The notes beneath the pieces were generated by a model. The model was not told where the DNA came from, ran no database searches, and worked only from the letters and a program-made list of their open reading frames with translations. From positions 62,001-126,000 of the forward strand of contig NZ_RWKH01000016.1 in the NCBI RefSeq assembly GCF_003984625.1: a DNA stretch of 64,000 bases, written 5' to 3'. Each line of letters opens with the position of its first letter. The first letter of the stretch is position 1. Below, piece after piece: positions 10,567 through 18,035 of the stretch. Source of the stretch: Variovorax sp. DXTD-1 (GTDB lineage: Bacteria > Pseudomonadota > Gammaproteobacteria > Burkholderiales > Burkholderiaceae_C). A program made the position numbers and the translations under genes.

Positions 10567-11070
10567 TCATTCGGCCGAGCCGGCGGCGGCCGCTTCCTGG
10601 CGCGCGGCACGGCGGCCTTGCAGGCGCGCTTCGACAAGGTCGGCCTCGTGGCGGTCGCGCAGCGTCTTGGCCAGCGTGAAAGCCGAGCTGATCAGGAACA
10701 ACCAGCTCACACCCAGGAAGGCCTTGTAGGCGTCGTTGATCTCCATGCGGATCAGACCCCAGCCGGTCAGGCCCATGGCCGTGAAGAAGCTGCCCCAGAC
10801 CACCAGGCGCCACATCGGCACGTCGCGGCCTGCGGTGCCGCCGGCGTCCGCGTGTTGGTTGTCGCGAATGAACTTGGCCAGCATGAAGGCGGTGCTCAGG
10901 CAGAACACATAGCCCATCACCATGAACGCACGGTCCAGTGCCTCGCCCGGCAGCCAGCTCAAGCCGGTGGCGCACAGGAACACGGCAATCGCGAAAGAAG
11001 CCCAGACCTGGAGCTGCCAGGCCCGCGTATCGCGCTGGATCGAAACGGTGGTGGAAGGGAAGGGTTGCAT
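10567..11070 (-). CDS. YiaA/YiaB-type inner membrane protein
   Basis: A 167-aa protein with two repeated halves. Each has two transmembrane helices and a matching motif: LSTAFMLAKFIRDN in the first half and ISSAFTLAKTLRDR in the second. The sequence GLxWLPGEALDRAFMVMGY fits the yiaAB domain family of inner-membrane proteins of unknown function. The ATG at 11070 is chosen over an upstream in-frame start at 11133. It heads the minus-strand run yiaA, small exported protein, DUF2145, zinc ribbon. Upstream, at 11167-11185, lies a GGTATC-N7-GATACT inverted repeat that recurs next to the XRE regulator at 14.3 kb. Confidence 0.8.
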   Translation of the reverse strand: MQPFPSTTVSIQRDTRAWQLQVWASFAIAVFLCATGLSWLPGEALDRAFMVMGYVFCLSTAFMLAKFIRDNQHADAGGTAGRDVPMWRLVVWGSFFTAMGLTGWGLIRMEINDAYKAFLGVSWLFLISSAFTLAKTLRDRHEADLVEARLQGRRAARQEAAAAGSAE

Positions 11071-11166
11071 GAATGCCTCGCGGCGTAGTGAAGGTGGGCG
11101 AATGATGGTTCGCCCCCGCGCCGCGAGGATCAAATGCTTCGACCAGTTCTGGTTTGAGCCGCTTCC

Positions 11167-11185
11167 GGTATCCCTAAAAGATACT
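11167..11185. promoter_or_regulatory. operator-like inverted repeat GGTATC-N7-GATACT upstream of yiaA
   Basis: Inverted repeat with 6-bp arms around 7 bp (CCTAAAA), about 97 bp upstream of the yiaA ATG. The same arms and the same spacing occur at 14324-14342. The pairing is unlikely by chance in a 64-kb window, which makes a shared dimeric regulator plausible. Confidence 0.5.
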
Positions 11186-11225
11186 TTCCGGCGCCTTGCG
11201 CGCCGGCGAGGCCGTCCTCTGCGTG

Positions 11226-13214
11226 TCAGGCGGCCAGCAACCCGCTCACGCGCTGCTGCAGCGCCTCGGGCTGCACTTCGACCGGCGGCACCGCATGGCC
11301 CACGTTCAGCCCCACGCGGCTGAAGAAACCGCGGCGGAAGGGCTTGGCCATGGCCACGTTCTGTCCGCCGCGCAATTCGATGCGGCTGAAGTACGAGCCC
11401 CAGAGATTGGTCAACGCCATGGGAATCACCGGCGGCTCGATGCCTTCGGCGCGCGCGCTTTCGATGATCTTCATCACGCCGCCCTTGAACGGCTGCAGTT
11501 GGCCGTCGCGGGTGATGGCGCCCTCGGGAAAGATCGCGAGCAGGTCACCCTCGCGCAGCACCTGCAGTGCGCGGGCAAAGGCGGCTTCGTAGGCGGCCGG
11601 GTCTTCCTTCTGCGGCGCGATGGGGATGGCCTTGGCCAGCTTGAACAGCCAGCCGAGCACCGGCACCTTGAAGATCCGGTGGTCCATGATGAAGCGGATC
11701 GGCCGCGGGCTTGCGGCCATCAGCAATATCGCGTCGATGAAGCTCACGTGGTTGCACACCAGCACCGCCGCGCCTTCGGTGGGAATGTGCTCGTCGCCCT
11801 TGATCTCGAAGCGATAGACGAAGTGCGACAGCATCCACGCGATGAAGCGCAGCAGGTACTCCGGCACCAGCATGAAGATGTAGAACGCCACGAGTGCGTT
11901 GGCAATGCCGGTGAACAGGAAGATCTGCGGAATGGTGAAGCCGGCGCCCAGCAATGCGCCCGCGAGCACCGAACTGCCGATCATGAACAGCGCGTTGAGG
12001 ATGTTGTTGGCCGCAATGATCCGTGCGCGGTGCGTAGGCTGGCTGCGCAGCTGGATCAGCGCGTACATCGGCACGCTGTACAGCCCCGCGAAGAGCGACA
12101 GCAGCGCCAGGTCTGCCATCACGCGCCAGTGCGCGGCCTGGCTCACGAAGGCGCCAAGCCCCATGACCGCCGGGGCGGCAAGAGCACCCGCCGCCGCGGG
12201 TGCGGGCGGCAGACCGCGCGATGCAAAGTACAGGTCGATGGCGAACACGCTCATGCCGATGGCGCCCAGCGGCACCAGGCCGATTTCGACCTGCCGGCGG
12301 CTCAGCGTCTCGCACAGCAGCGAGCCGATGCCGATGCCCACCGAGAACACCACCAGCAGCAGCGAGGCCACCTGTTCGTCGCCATGCAGCACTTCCTTCG
12401 CAAAGCTGGGAAACTGGCTCAGGAAGACGGCGCCGAAGAACCACATCCACGAAATGCCCAAGAGCGAGCGGAACACCACGATGTTGCCGTGCGCGAGCTT
12501 GAGGTTGCGCCACGTCTCGCTGAACGGGTTCCAGTTGATCACCAGCCCCGGGTCGGTGGCCGGTGCCTGCGGAATGGCCTGCGCCACGCCGCGCCCGACC
12601 AGTGCCAGCAGCACGCAGGCCACCGCCACCGTGGTGTGGCCGATCTGCGGCAGCGCCACCAGCAGCCCGCCCGCCACCTGCCCCAGCAGAATGGCGACGA
12701 AAGTGCCCATCTCGACCATGCCGTTGCCGCCCGTGAGCTCGCGCGAGTCGAGCACCTGCGGCAGGTAGGCGAACTTGACCGGCCCGAACAGCGTGGAATG
12801 CAGGCCCATGAGGAACACGCAGCCCAGCAGCACCACCGCATCGGCGCGCAGGAAGCCCCAGGTCGCAATCAGCATGATCGCGATCTCGAAGTTCTTCACG
12901 AAGCGGATGATCTTCGTCTTGTCGAACTTGTCGGTGAGCTGCCCCGCCGTGGCGGAGAACAGCAGAAACGGCAGGATGAAAAGCGCCCCGATCACCAGGC
13001 CCGCCATGGCCGGCGGCATCCAGCTCAGCTGGAGCTGGTAGGTCACCATGACGGTGAAGGCGAACTTGAACAGGTTGTCGTTCGCCGCGCCCGCGAACTG
13101 CGTCCAGAAGAAGGGCGCGAAACGCCGCTGCTTGAGAAGGGCGAACTGGTTGGCGTGCGCGTTCGCCTCGTGGGGCGCGGTGGCGGCAGTCGCAGCAGCG
13201 GCGGGGGTTGTCAT
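11226..13214 (-). CDS. MFS transporter fused to 1-acylglycerol-3-phosphate acyltransferase (LplT-PlsC-like)
   Basis: A 662-aa two-domain protein. Residues about 20-440 form a 12-helix major facilitator (FWTQFAGAANDNLFKF, GQLTDKFDKTKIIRF, as in lysophospholipid flippase LplT). Residues about 460-650 are a PlsC acyltransferase with the catalytic HX4D motif NHVSFID and the FPEG motif IFPEGAITRDG. In E. coli LplT and Aas are separate; here flippase and acyltransferase are joined, and the AMP-binding domain of Aas is absent. Expected role is import and re-acylation of lysophospholipids at the inner membrane. Of two possible ATGs, 13214 sits 9 bp after a GGAG, while the ATG at 13223 abuts it, so 13214 is preferred. 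Confidence 0.9.
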   Translation of the reverse strand: MTTPAAAATAATAPHEANAHANQFALLKQRRFAPFFWTQFAGAANDNLFKFAFTVMVTYQLQLSWMPPAMAGLVIGALFILPFLLFSATAGQLTDKFDKTKIIRFVKNFEIAIMLIATWGFLRADAVVLLGCVFLMGLHSTLFGPVKFAYLPQVLDSRELTGGNGMVEMGTFVAILLGQVAGGLLVALPQIGHTTVAVACVLLALVGRGVAQAIPQAPATDPGLVINWNPFSETWRNLKLAHGNIVVFRSLLGISWMWFFGAVFLSQFPSFAKEVLHGDEQVASLLLVVFSVGIGIGSLLCETLSRRQVEIGLVPLGAIGMSVFAIDLYFASRGLPPAPAAAGALAAPAVMGLGAFVSQAAHWRVMADLALLSLFAGLYSVPMYALIQLRSQPTHRARIIAANNILNALFMIGSSVLAGALLGAGFTIPQIFLFTGIANALVAFYIFMLVPEYLLRFIAWMLSHFVYRFEIKGDEHIPTEGAAVLVCNHVSFIDAILLMAASPRPIRFIMDHRIFKVPVLGWLFKLAKAIPIAPQKEDPAAYEAAFARALQVLREGDLLAIFPEGAITRDGQLQPFKGGVMKIIESARAEGIEPPVIPMALTNLWGSYFSRIELRGGQNVAMAKPFRRGFFSRVGLNVGHAVPPVEVQPEALQQRVSGLLAA

Positions 13215-13262
13215 TCGGAACATCTCCTCTTGTTATCTACACACTGTCCCGCTTCTTCGTGG

Positions 13263-13358
13263 AACACCGCGGAACCGGCTCTGCCGGGCCGCAGGTGTTG
13301 CCCCCGGTAGGGGGTTGGCGCAGCGACACGAAGTGCGCGAAGACTGGGGGCGAGCCCA
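13263..13358 (-). repeat. intergenic structured repeat, copy 1
   Basis: About 96 bp, roughly 90 percent identical by eye to 23711-23807. It contains the hairpin CCCCC-GGTA-GGGGG at 13301-13314 and the shared block CGACACGAAGTGCGCGAAG. It ends 8 bp from the stop codon of the ceramidase-like gene, on that gene's downstream side. Confidence 0.85.
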
Positions 13359-13366
13359 GGACATCC

Positions 13367-14224
13367 TCAGGCCGTCAGGGCGGCTGCGTCGGGATTGTGC
13401 CGCAGCAGGGTCCCGCGCCAGCTCACGTCGAGCTTCCGGAGCGCCGCCAGCACCGGCAGGCCCGCCAGCGCCGCCACCAGGTGCTTGAGGCTGTGGCCGG
13501 AGATCAGTTGCCCGGACGCTTCATAGACCTGGTGGTCCGCCAGCTCGAAGGCCTTGGCCACCGCGTAGAAGAAGATCACCCAGCCCAGCTTGAGGCCGAC
13601 GGCGCCACGCATCGGCGTAGCCAGCGCAAGCGTCAGCACCAGCGCCATGCCGCCGAACTGCACAAGGGCCCAGGGCAGGACGTTGCCGGTTTCCTGGACC
13701 ACCTCGGCCGCGAGCAACCCCGTCGTCAGCACGAACCAGGCCGCGGGCCAGCCGGCACGCTGGCTCACGCGTTCGCAGACCGCAATGCCGATCAGCCCCG
13801 CAAAGGCCACGGCCATGCCGGCGCGGTCGGCCGCAAGGCGAGGCGCGTCCGGCAGCAGGTGATAGAAGGCCGAGCCCGCCGCGGTGGCGATCAGGCCGGC
13901 GAAGAACAGCCAGGCACAGTCCAGCGTGTTGTCCGGCGGATCGCTGGCCGGTGGTGCCAGCGGAAACTGGGCCAGTGCCTGTTGATGGGCCCGGTCGATC
14001 CGGTTGAGCCGGTACAGGCCCCAGCAGCCGATCAGCAGGAAGGGCAGGTTGCTCAGCACGTCCATGGCATTGGGCAGGCCGTGCCAGGCACGGTTGTCGG
14101 CAAACACCGAGGCAATTGCCACGTCGGCCGCGGGCAGCGCGGGGCCGAACAGGGCCACCAGCGCAAGCAGCGCAAAGGTGAAGAGCAGCCCGCGTTCGCG
14201 GCGGCTGAGAGTGGGCAGGAACAT
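13367..14224 (-). CDS. ceramidase-like (CREST superfamily) membrane protein
   Basis: A 285-aa integral membrane protein with about seven hydrophobic segments. The motifs SAFYHLLPDAPRLAADR in the third segment and HSLKHLVAAL near the C-terminus carry the Ser, Asp and His residues that define the CREST group of membrane hydrolases (alkaline ceramidases, PAQR receptors). The enzyme is therefore probably a zinc-dependent amide hydrolase acting on a membrane lipid; the substrate is not evident. The ATG at 14224 follows the family N-terminus; a longer frame upstream runs over the divergent regulator's promoter. It is divergent from the XRE-like regulator gene across 141 bp. Confidence 0.72.
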   Translation of the reverse strand: MFLPTLSRRERGLLFTFALLALVALFGPALPAADVAIASVFADNRAWHGLPNAMDVLSNLPFLLIGCWGLYRLNRIDRAHQQALAQFPLAPPASDPPDNTLDCAWLFFAGLIATAAGSAFYHLLPDAPRLAADRAGMAVAFAGLIGIAVCERVSQRAGWPAAWFVLTTGLLAAEVVQETGNVLPWALVQFGGMALVLTLALATPMRGAVGLKLGWVIFFYAVAKAFELADHQVYEASGQLISGHSLKHLVAALAGLPVLAALRKLDVSWRGTLLRHNPDAAALTA

Positions 14225-14296
14225 GGCGGGCCTCGTTGGTTGGGTGGTACGAGCCGCGGAATTTAGTTGCCAGCCTCTCTGTAGGCATCGAGAATC

Positions 14297-14342
14297 GATA
14301 CGAGGTATTAATTCACACCTTTCGGTATCCTTTTTCGATACC
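14297..14342. promoter_or_regulatory. operator-like repeats (GATAC..GGTAT and GGTATC-N7-GATACC)
   Basis: Between the ceramidase-like gene and the XRE-like gene there is GATACGAGGTAT at 14297-14308 and GGTATC-N7-GATACC at 14324-14342, 24 bp before the regulator's ATG. The second has the same arms and spacing as 11167-11185. The position suggests autoregulation, or control of both divergent genes. Confidence 0.5.
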
Positions 14343-14365
14343 CCTCTTCGCACAAGCCACCCTTC

Positions 14366-15100
14366 ATGAGCACCACCGTCGACCTTGTCCAAGCCCTCAA
14401 GAACGAACTCAAGAGCGCCCGCATGACCTACGCCGACCTGGCGCGGTCGCTCGACATGGCGGAATCCAGCGTGAAGCGCATGCTCGCCAAGAGCGACATG
14501 CCGCTCTCGCGCGTCGATGCGATCTGCCGCGCGCTCAAGATCGACTTTGCCGAGCTGGCGCGTCGCGTGGCCGACGCCCAGCCACTGCTGAAGGAGCTCA
14601 CGCAGGAGCAGGAAAGGGCGGTGATTAAGGACAAGAAGCTGCTGCTGGTGGCCATCAGCGTGCTGAGCCAGTGGACGCTGGAGCAGATCGTGGCTTCATA
14701 CCGGATCACCGAGGCGGAATGCATCGGCTTCCTGGCGCAGCTGGACCGCATCGGCATCATCGAGCTGCGCCCGCTCAACCGCTACCGGCTGAAGCTGGCC
14801 AAGACCTTCCGCTGGCGGCCGCACGGCCCGGTGATGGAGTTTTTTCGCGAGAACGTGGTGCTCGACTACTACCGCGGCGGCTTCGACGGCCCGGCCGAGG
14901 GGCTGCTGCTGGTGCACGGCTCCATCAGCCGCTCGCTGGCGCCGGCATTCCTGGAGCGCCTGCAGCGCGTGGCGCAGGACTTTGCGCAGCAGCACCAAAC
15001 GGACCAGAAGCTCTCGGCCAAGGACCGCGAGGGCTACACGCTGCTGCTGGGCATGCGCAACTGGGAGTTCGAAGCCTTTACCCGGCTCCGCCGCGCCTGA
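14366..15100 (+). CDS. helix-turn-helix (XRE-type) transcriptional regulator
   Basis: A 244-aa protein with an N-terminal XRE/Cro-type helix-turn-helix at about residues 18-62 (MTYADLARSLDMAESSVKRMLA...SRVDAICRALKI). A larger C-terminal region of about 170 residues follows, beginning with a winged-helix-like part (ITEAECIGFLAQLDRIGIIELRPLNRYRLKLAKTFRW). No ligand pocket is recognisable. It is divergent from the ceramidase-like gene, and an inverted repeat shared with the yiaA promoter lies just upstream. A role in lipid or envelope homeostasis is a guess from the neighbours. It converges with pyrF, 10 bp apart. Confidence 0.82.
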   Translation: MSTTVDLVQALKNELKSARMTYADLARSLDMAESSVKRMLAKSDMPLSRVDAICRALKIDFAELARRVADAQPLLKELTQEQERAVIKDKKLLLVAISVLSQWTLEQIVASYRITEAECIGFLAQLDRIGIIELRPLNRYRLKLAKTFRWRPHGPVMEFFRENVVLDYYRGGFDGPAEGLLLVHGSISRSLAPAFLERLQRVAQDFAQQHQTDQKLSAKDREGYTLLLGMRNWEFEAFTRLRRA

Positions 15101-15110
15101 ACCTCAGGTT

Positions 15111-15935
15111 TCAGGGCTTCGCAGCTTCGAGCGCGTCGCGCGTGGTGCGCGCGGCTTTTTTAGCCGCCTCGGCGAAGTCGTCGCCCGACGACGCGTAGAT
15201 GATGGCGCGCGACGAGTTCACGATGATCGGCGCATCGGTACGCCAGCCCGCGCGCACCGTGGCCACCGCATCGCCGCCCTGGGCGCCGACGCCGGGAATC
15301 AGCAGCGGCACCGTGGGCGCGAGTTCGCGCACGCGTTCGATCTCTGCCGGGTAGGTGGCGCCCACCACGAGGCCGAGCTGCCCGTTGAGGTTCCACGGGC
15401 CTTGGGCGAGCTTGGCAACATGCTCGTAGAGGAAGGGCTGGCCCTCGATGTCCGCGAGGCGCTGGCCCTGCAGGTCGGAGCCACCGGGGTTGCTGGTTCG
15501 GCACAGCAGGAAGGCGCCCTTGCCCTCGTGCTTGAGGTACGGCGCCACCGAGTCGAAGCCCATGAAGGGCGACAGCGTGACCGCATCGGCGCCATAGCGC
15601 TCGAAGGCCTCGATGGCGTACTGCTCGGCGGTGGAGCCGATGTCGCCGCGCTTGGCGTCCAGGATGACGGGCACATGGGGCGCATTGCGGCGCATGTGCT
15701 CCATCAGTTGTTCGAGCTGGGCTTCGGCGCGGTGGGCGGCGAAATAGGCAATCTGCGGCTTGAAGGCGATCACCAGTTCGGCGGTCGCATCGACGATGCG
15801 CGCGCAGAAGTCATAGATGCGGCTGGCGTCGCCCTTGAGTTGCCCCGGGAACTTGGCTGGCTCCGGATCGAGCCCCACGCAGAGCAACGAACCGTTTTTT
15901 TGCTGTGCGGCGGCCAGCTTGTCGAGGAAAGTCAT
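15111..15935 (-). CDS. pyrF: orotidine 5'-phosphate decarboxylase
   Basis: PyrF converts OMP to UMP, the last step of de novo pyrimidine synthesis. The 274-aa protein belongs to the longer PyrF type. The catalytic D-x-K-x-x-D lies in [12 protein letters not shown] with D93, K95 and D98, and CVGLDPEP near the N-terminus is family-typical. The N-terminus [11 protein letters not shown] is conserved and the ATG at 15935 is the only sensible start. It lies 33 bp after the uracil-DNA-glycosylase-like gene on the same strand and may be the last gene of that run. Confidence 0.96.
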   Translation of the reverse strand: MTFLDKLAAAQQKNGSLLCVGLDPEPAKFPGQLKGDASRIYDFCARIVDATAELVIAFKPQIAYFAAHRAEAQLEQLMEHMRRNAPHVPVILDAKRGDIGSTAEQYAIEAFERYGADAVTLSPFMGFDSVAPYLKHEGKGAFLLCRTSNPGGSDLQGQRLADIEGQPFLYEHVAKLAQGPWNLNGQLGLVVGATYPAEIERVRELAPTVPLLIPGVGAQGGDAVATVRAGWRTDAPIIVNSSRAIIYASSGDDFAEAAKKAARTTRDALEAAKP

Positions 15936-15968
15936 GGGGCCCGATTTTAAGGACCCCCGGGCCGCCGC

Positions 15969-16769
15969 TTAATTCGATGGCGTTTGCTGGTCGGCCGCCA
16001 GGCACAGGTCGGCCCAGGCGCGCGCCTTGTCGGCGGGGTTTCGCAGCAGATACGCCGGATGGTAGGTGGCGACCACCGGCACGCCGTTGACCGAGTGCAA
16101 CGGCATGGCGCAGCCACGCAGCTTGCCGAGCGGATCGGTGCTTTGCATCAGGCTTTGGGCAGCCAGCGGCCCCATGGCGAGCACCATGCTGGGCGCCAGC
16201 GCGGCGGCATGTTCCTCGAAGGCCTCGGTCATGGGACGTGGGCTGCCGGGCTGGCCGGCGGCCACGCCGCGGTGCGTGCGCATCAGGTGCACCGGCGTCC
16301 TGCCGTCGTGCAGCTTGAGGGCGCGCAGCATGTTGTCGAGCAGCTTGCCGGCGTCGCCCGCAAAGGGCTCGCCGTGGCGGCCGTCGGCCTCGGGCGGCAT
16401 GTCGGCCACGACCAGCCAGCCGCCTTGAGCCGGTCCGGTTCCGGCGTCGGCGTAAAGGCGGCGGGGCGTTTCGACCAGCACGGCGGCGCCGTGGGCAAGC
16501 GGTGCTGCGGCTGCGGGCCGCGCCACGGGCGGTTGCGCCACGGCGGGGCGTGCGGCCGGTGCATGGGCGGGCGGATCAACGCGCGCCACCGGTGTTTCGG
16601 CGGCGTACGGCTCGCGCTCGTCGACAGGCGGTGGCTCCGGCATCACCGCCTCTGCAGCGACAGGGGCCGCCTCGACGGCTTCGGGCATCGGCCACCAGAC
16701 CTTCACGCCCATTTCGTCGAGCATCGCGCGCTGGCGCGCATCGAGCTTCAGTGTCTGTACCGCACTCAT
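15969..16769 (-). CDS. uracil-DNA glycosylase superfamily protein, degenerate family 4 type
   Basis: A 266-aa protein. Residues 1-115 are a proline/alanine-rich, poorly conserved region. The remainder follows the family 4/5 uracil-DNA glycosylase fold: GEPFAGDAGKLLDNML, the MGPLAAQSLM region, and the C-terminal TYHPAYLLRNPADKARAW, where HPAYLLR is the family motif. The active-site segment that normally reads GEAPG is ADMPP, and only two cysteines (GCAMP, LCLAA) are present. The four cysteines that hold the [4Fe-4S] cluster of family 4 are therefore missing. It may not excise uracil. The start overlaps the stop of rimI by 4 bp. Confidence 0.85.
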   Translation of the reverse strand: MSAVQTLKLDARQRAMLDEMGVKVWWPMPEAVEAAPVAAEAVMPEPPPVDEREPYAAETPVARVDPPAHAPAARPAVAQPPVARPAAAAPLAHGAAVLVETPRRLYADAGTGPAQGGWLVVADMPPEADGRHGEPFAGDAGKLLDNMLRALKLHDGRTPVHLMRTHRGVAAGQPGSPRPMTEAFEEHAAALAPSMVLAMGPLAAQSLMQSTDPLGKLRGCAMPLHSVNGVPVVATYHPAYLLRNPADKARAWADLCLAADQQTPSN

Positions 16770-17308
16770 CGCAAGGCTCCCCAGGCGGAGCCTGTTTCGT
16801 TCAATCTCAGGCTCATGACCACGGCGTCTTCGCGCCTGCCCTCATGCGCCGGGTAGTAGCCCTTGCGCACGCCGACGCTGCGGAAACCCTGGCGCACATA
16901 GATGTCGAGCGCGCGCTGGTTGCTTTCGCGCACCTCGAGCCACAGCCATTGCGCGCCTTCGCCGCGCGACCACCCGGTCAGCGCCTCGAGCATCAACGGC
17001 GCCCAGCCCTGGCGCTGGAAAGCCGGCGCCACGGTGATGTTGAGCAGATGCACCTCGTCGACGCCTTTCATGGCGACGTAGTAGCCGATCAGCGTTTCGC
17101 CGAGGCTGGTGACGGGCGTGGCCAGGTTCGGCAGCGACACCGGCGCGAGCAGGCATTGGCAGTGGTAGCCAACGGCCATGGAATCGATGAAATTCCCGCG
17201 CGTCCAGGGATGGCTGTAGGCCGTCTGCTCCACCGCGCACACAGCCTCGAGCCGCTCGATGGTGAGCGGTTCGAGTCGGGCTTCGACGGGCTGGAGAACG
17301 GCACTCAT
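16766..17308 (-). CDS. rimI: ribosomal protein S18-alanine N-acetyltransferase (RimI-type GNAT)
   Basis: A 180-aa GNAT acetyltransferase. The acetyl-CoA loop reads RQGWAPLML, with LLNITVAPAFQ before it. WLEVRESNQRALDIYVRQGFRSVGVRKGYY is the RimI-typical C-terminal stretch. The family acetylates the N-terminal alanine of S18. It lies between tsaB (7 bp upstream) and the glycosylase-like gene (4-bp overlap), the common tsaB-rimI pairing. The ATG at 17308 (MSAVLQPVEA) is preferred over longer readings that run through tsaB. Confidence 0.92.
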   Translation of the reverse strand: MSAVLQPVEARLEPLTIERLEAVCAVEQTAYSHPWTRGNFIDSMAVGYHCQCLLAPVSLPNLATPVTSLGETLIGYYVAMKGVDEVHLLNITVAPAFQRQGWAPLMLEALTGWSRGEGAQWLWLEVRESNQRALDIYVRQGFRSVGVRKGYYPAHEGRREDAVVMSLRLNETGSAWGALR

Positions 17309-17315
17309 GGGTGGG

Positions 17316-18035
17316 TCACACTGGTGAAGTCGCAACCGCGGCCGCCTTGATGGCGGCACGCTCTTCCGTGGTTTGCGCCACTTTATCGCGAACATACAGC
17401 GGCCAGGCATGTGCTGCATCCACAGTGCGTCCGGCGGCCAGCAGCGCCGGCGCGAGCCGGAGCATGGCCGTGGCGGTCGGCAGCACCTCGTGGCGCGCCG
17501 CGGCGGGCGCCAGGCGCGGGCCGTAGGCGGCAAAGGCGTTGCCGGCGAGCGACCAGCCGGCGGGCACTTCGAGCGCCTCGGGGGCCAGCAGCAGCGGCTC
17601 ATCGTCATTGCTGCCTTGCAACGCACCGAGTTCGCCCCCGCCTTCGAAGTCGTAGCGGGCAGCATACAGCTGGTCCATGCGCGCGTCGAGCACCGCAACC
17701 ACCTGGTGGGCGCCGAAGGCGTGGCGCGCTTCCTCGGCCACGGCCAGCAGCGTGTCGACCGGCAGCAACCGCACGCCGGAGCCGAAAGCCAGCCCCTGCG
17801 CCACCGAGCAGGCGGTACGCAAGCCCGTGAAGGAACCCGGGCCGCGGCCGAAGGCGATGGCGTCGAGTGCGGCCAGTTCGAGCCCGGCCTCGGCCAGCAG
17901 TTGCAGGATGAGCGGGATCAACGTGCTCGACGCCTGCGCGCCGCCCGCGCCGCTGTGCGTGAACAGGCGCTCGCCGTGGCGTACCGCGACCGACAGGTGC
18001 TCGGTGCTGGTGTCGAAGGCCAGGAGCTTATGCAT
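17316..18035 (-). CDS. tsaB: tRNA threonylcarbamoyladenosine biosynthesis protein TsaB
   Basis: TsaB is the partner that pairs with the TsaD transferase in t6A synthesis at position 37 of ANN-decoding tRNAs. The 239-aa protein begins MHKLLAFDTSTEHLSVAV and carries the characteristic GRGPGSFTGLRTACSVAQGLAFG. This is an ASKHA fold without the TsaD metal-site histidines. It overlaps the DMT exporter gene upstream by 8 bp and is followed 7 bp later by rimI. Sua5 at 23.8 kb supplies the preceding step of the same pathway. Confidence 0.95.
   Translation of the reverse strand: MHKLLAFDTSTEHLSVAVRHGERLFTHSGAGGAQASSTLIPLILQLLAEAGLELAALDAIAFGRGPGSFTGLRTACSVAQGLAFGSGVRLLPVDTLLAVAEEARHAFGAHQVVAVLDARMDQLYAARYDFEGGGELGALQGSNDDEPLLLAPEALEVPAGWSLAGNAFAAYGPRLAPAAARHEVLPTATAMLRLAPALLAAGRTVDAAHAWPLYVRDKVAQTTEERAAIKAAAVATSPV

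Noticed and set aside
11196..13310. 704-codon plus-strand frame opposite the MFS/acyltransferase gene
   Set aside because: Composition (His, Gln, Arg, Ala) is that of an antisense shadow; the minus strand codes a clear two-domain membrane protein.
16502..17350. Plus-strand frame opposite the glycosylase-like gene and rimI
   Set aside because: Arginine-rich shadow; both minus-strand genes have family motifs and a coupled ATGA overlap.
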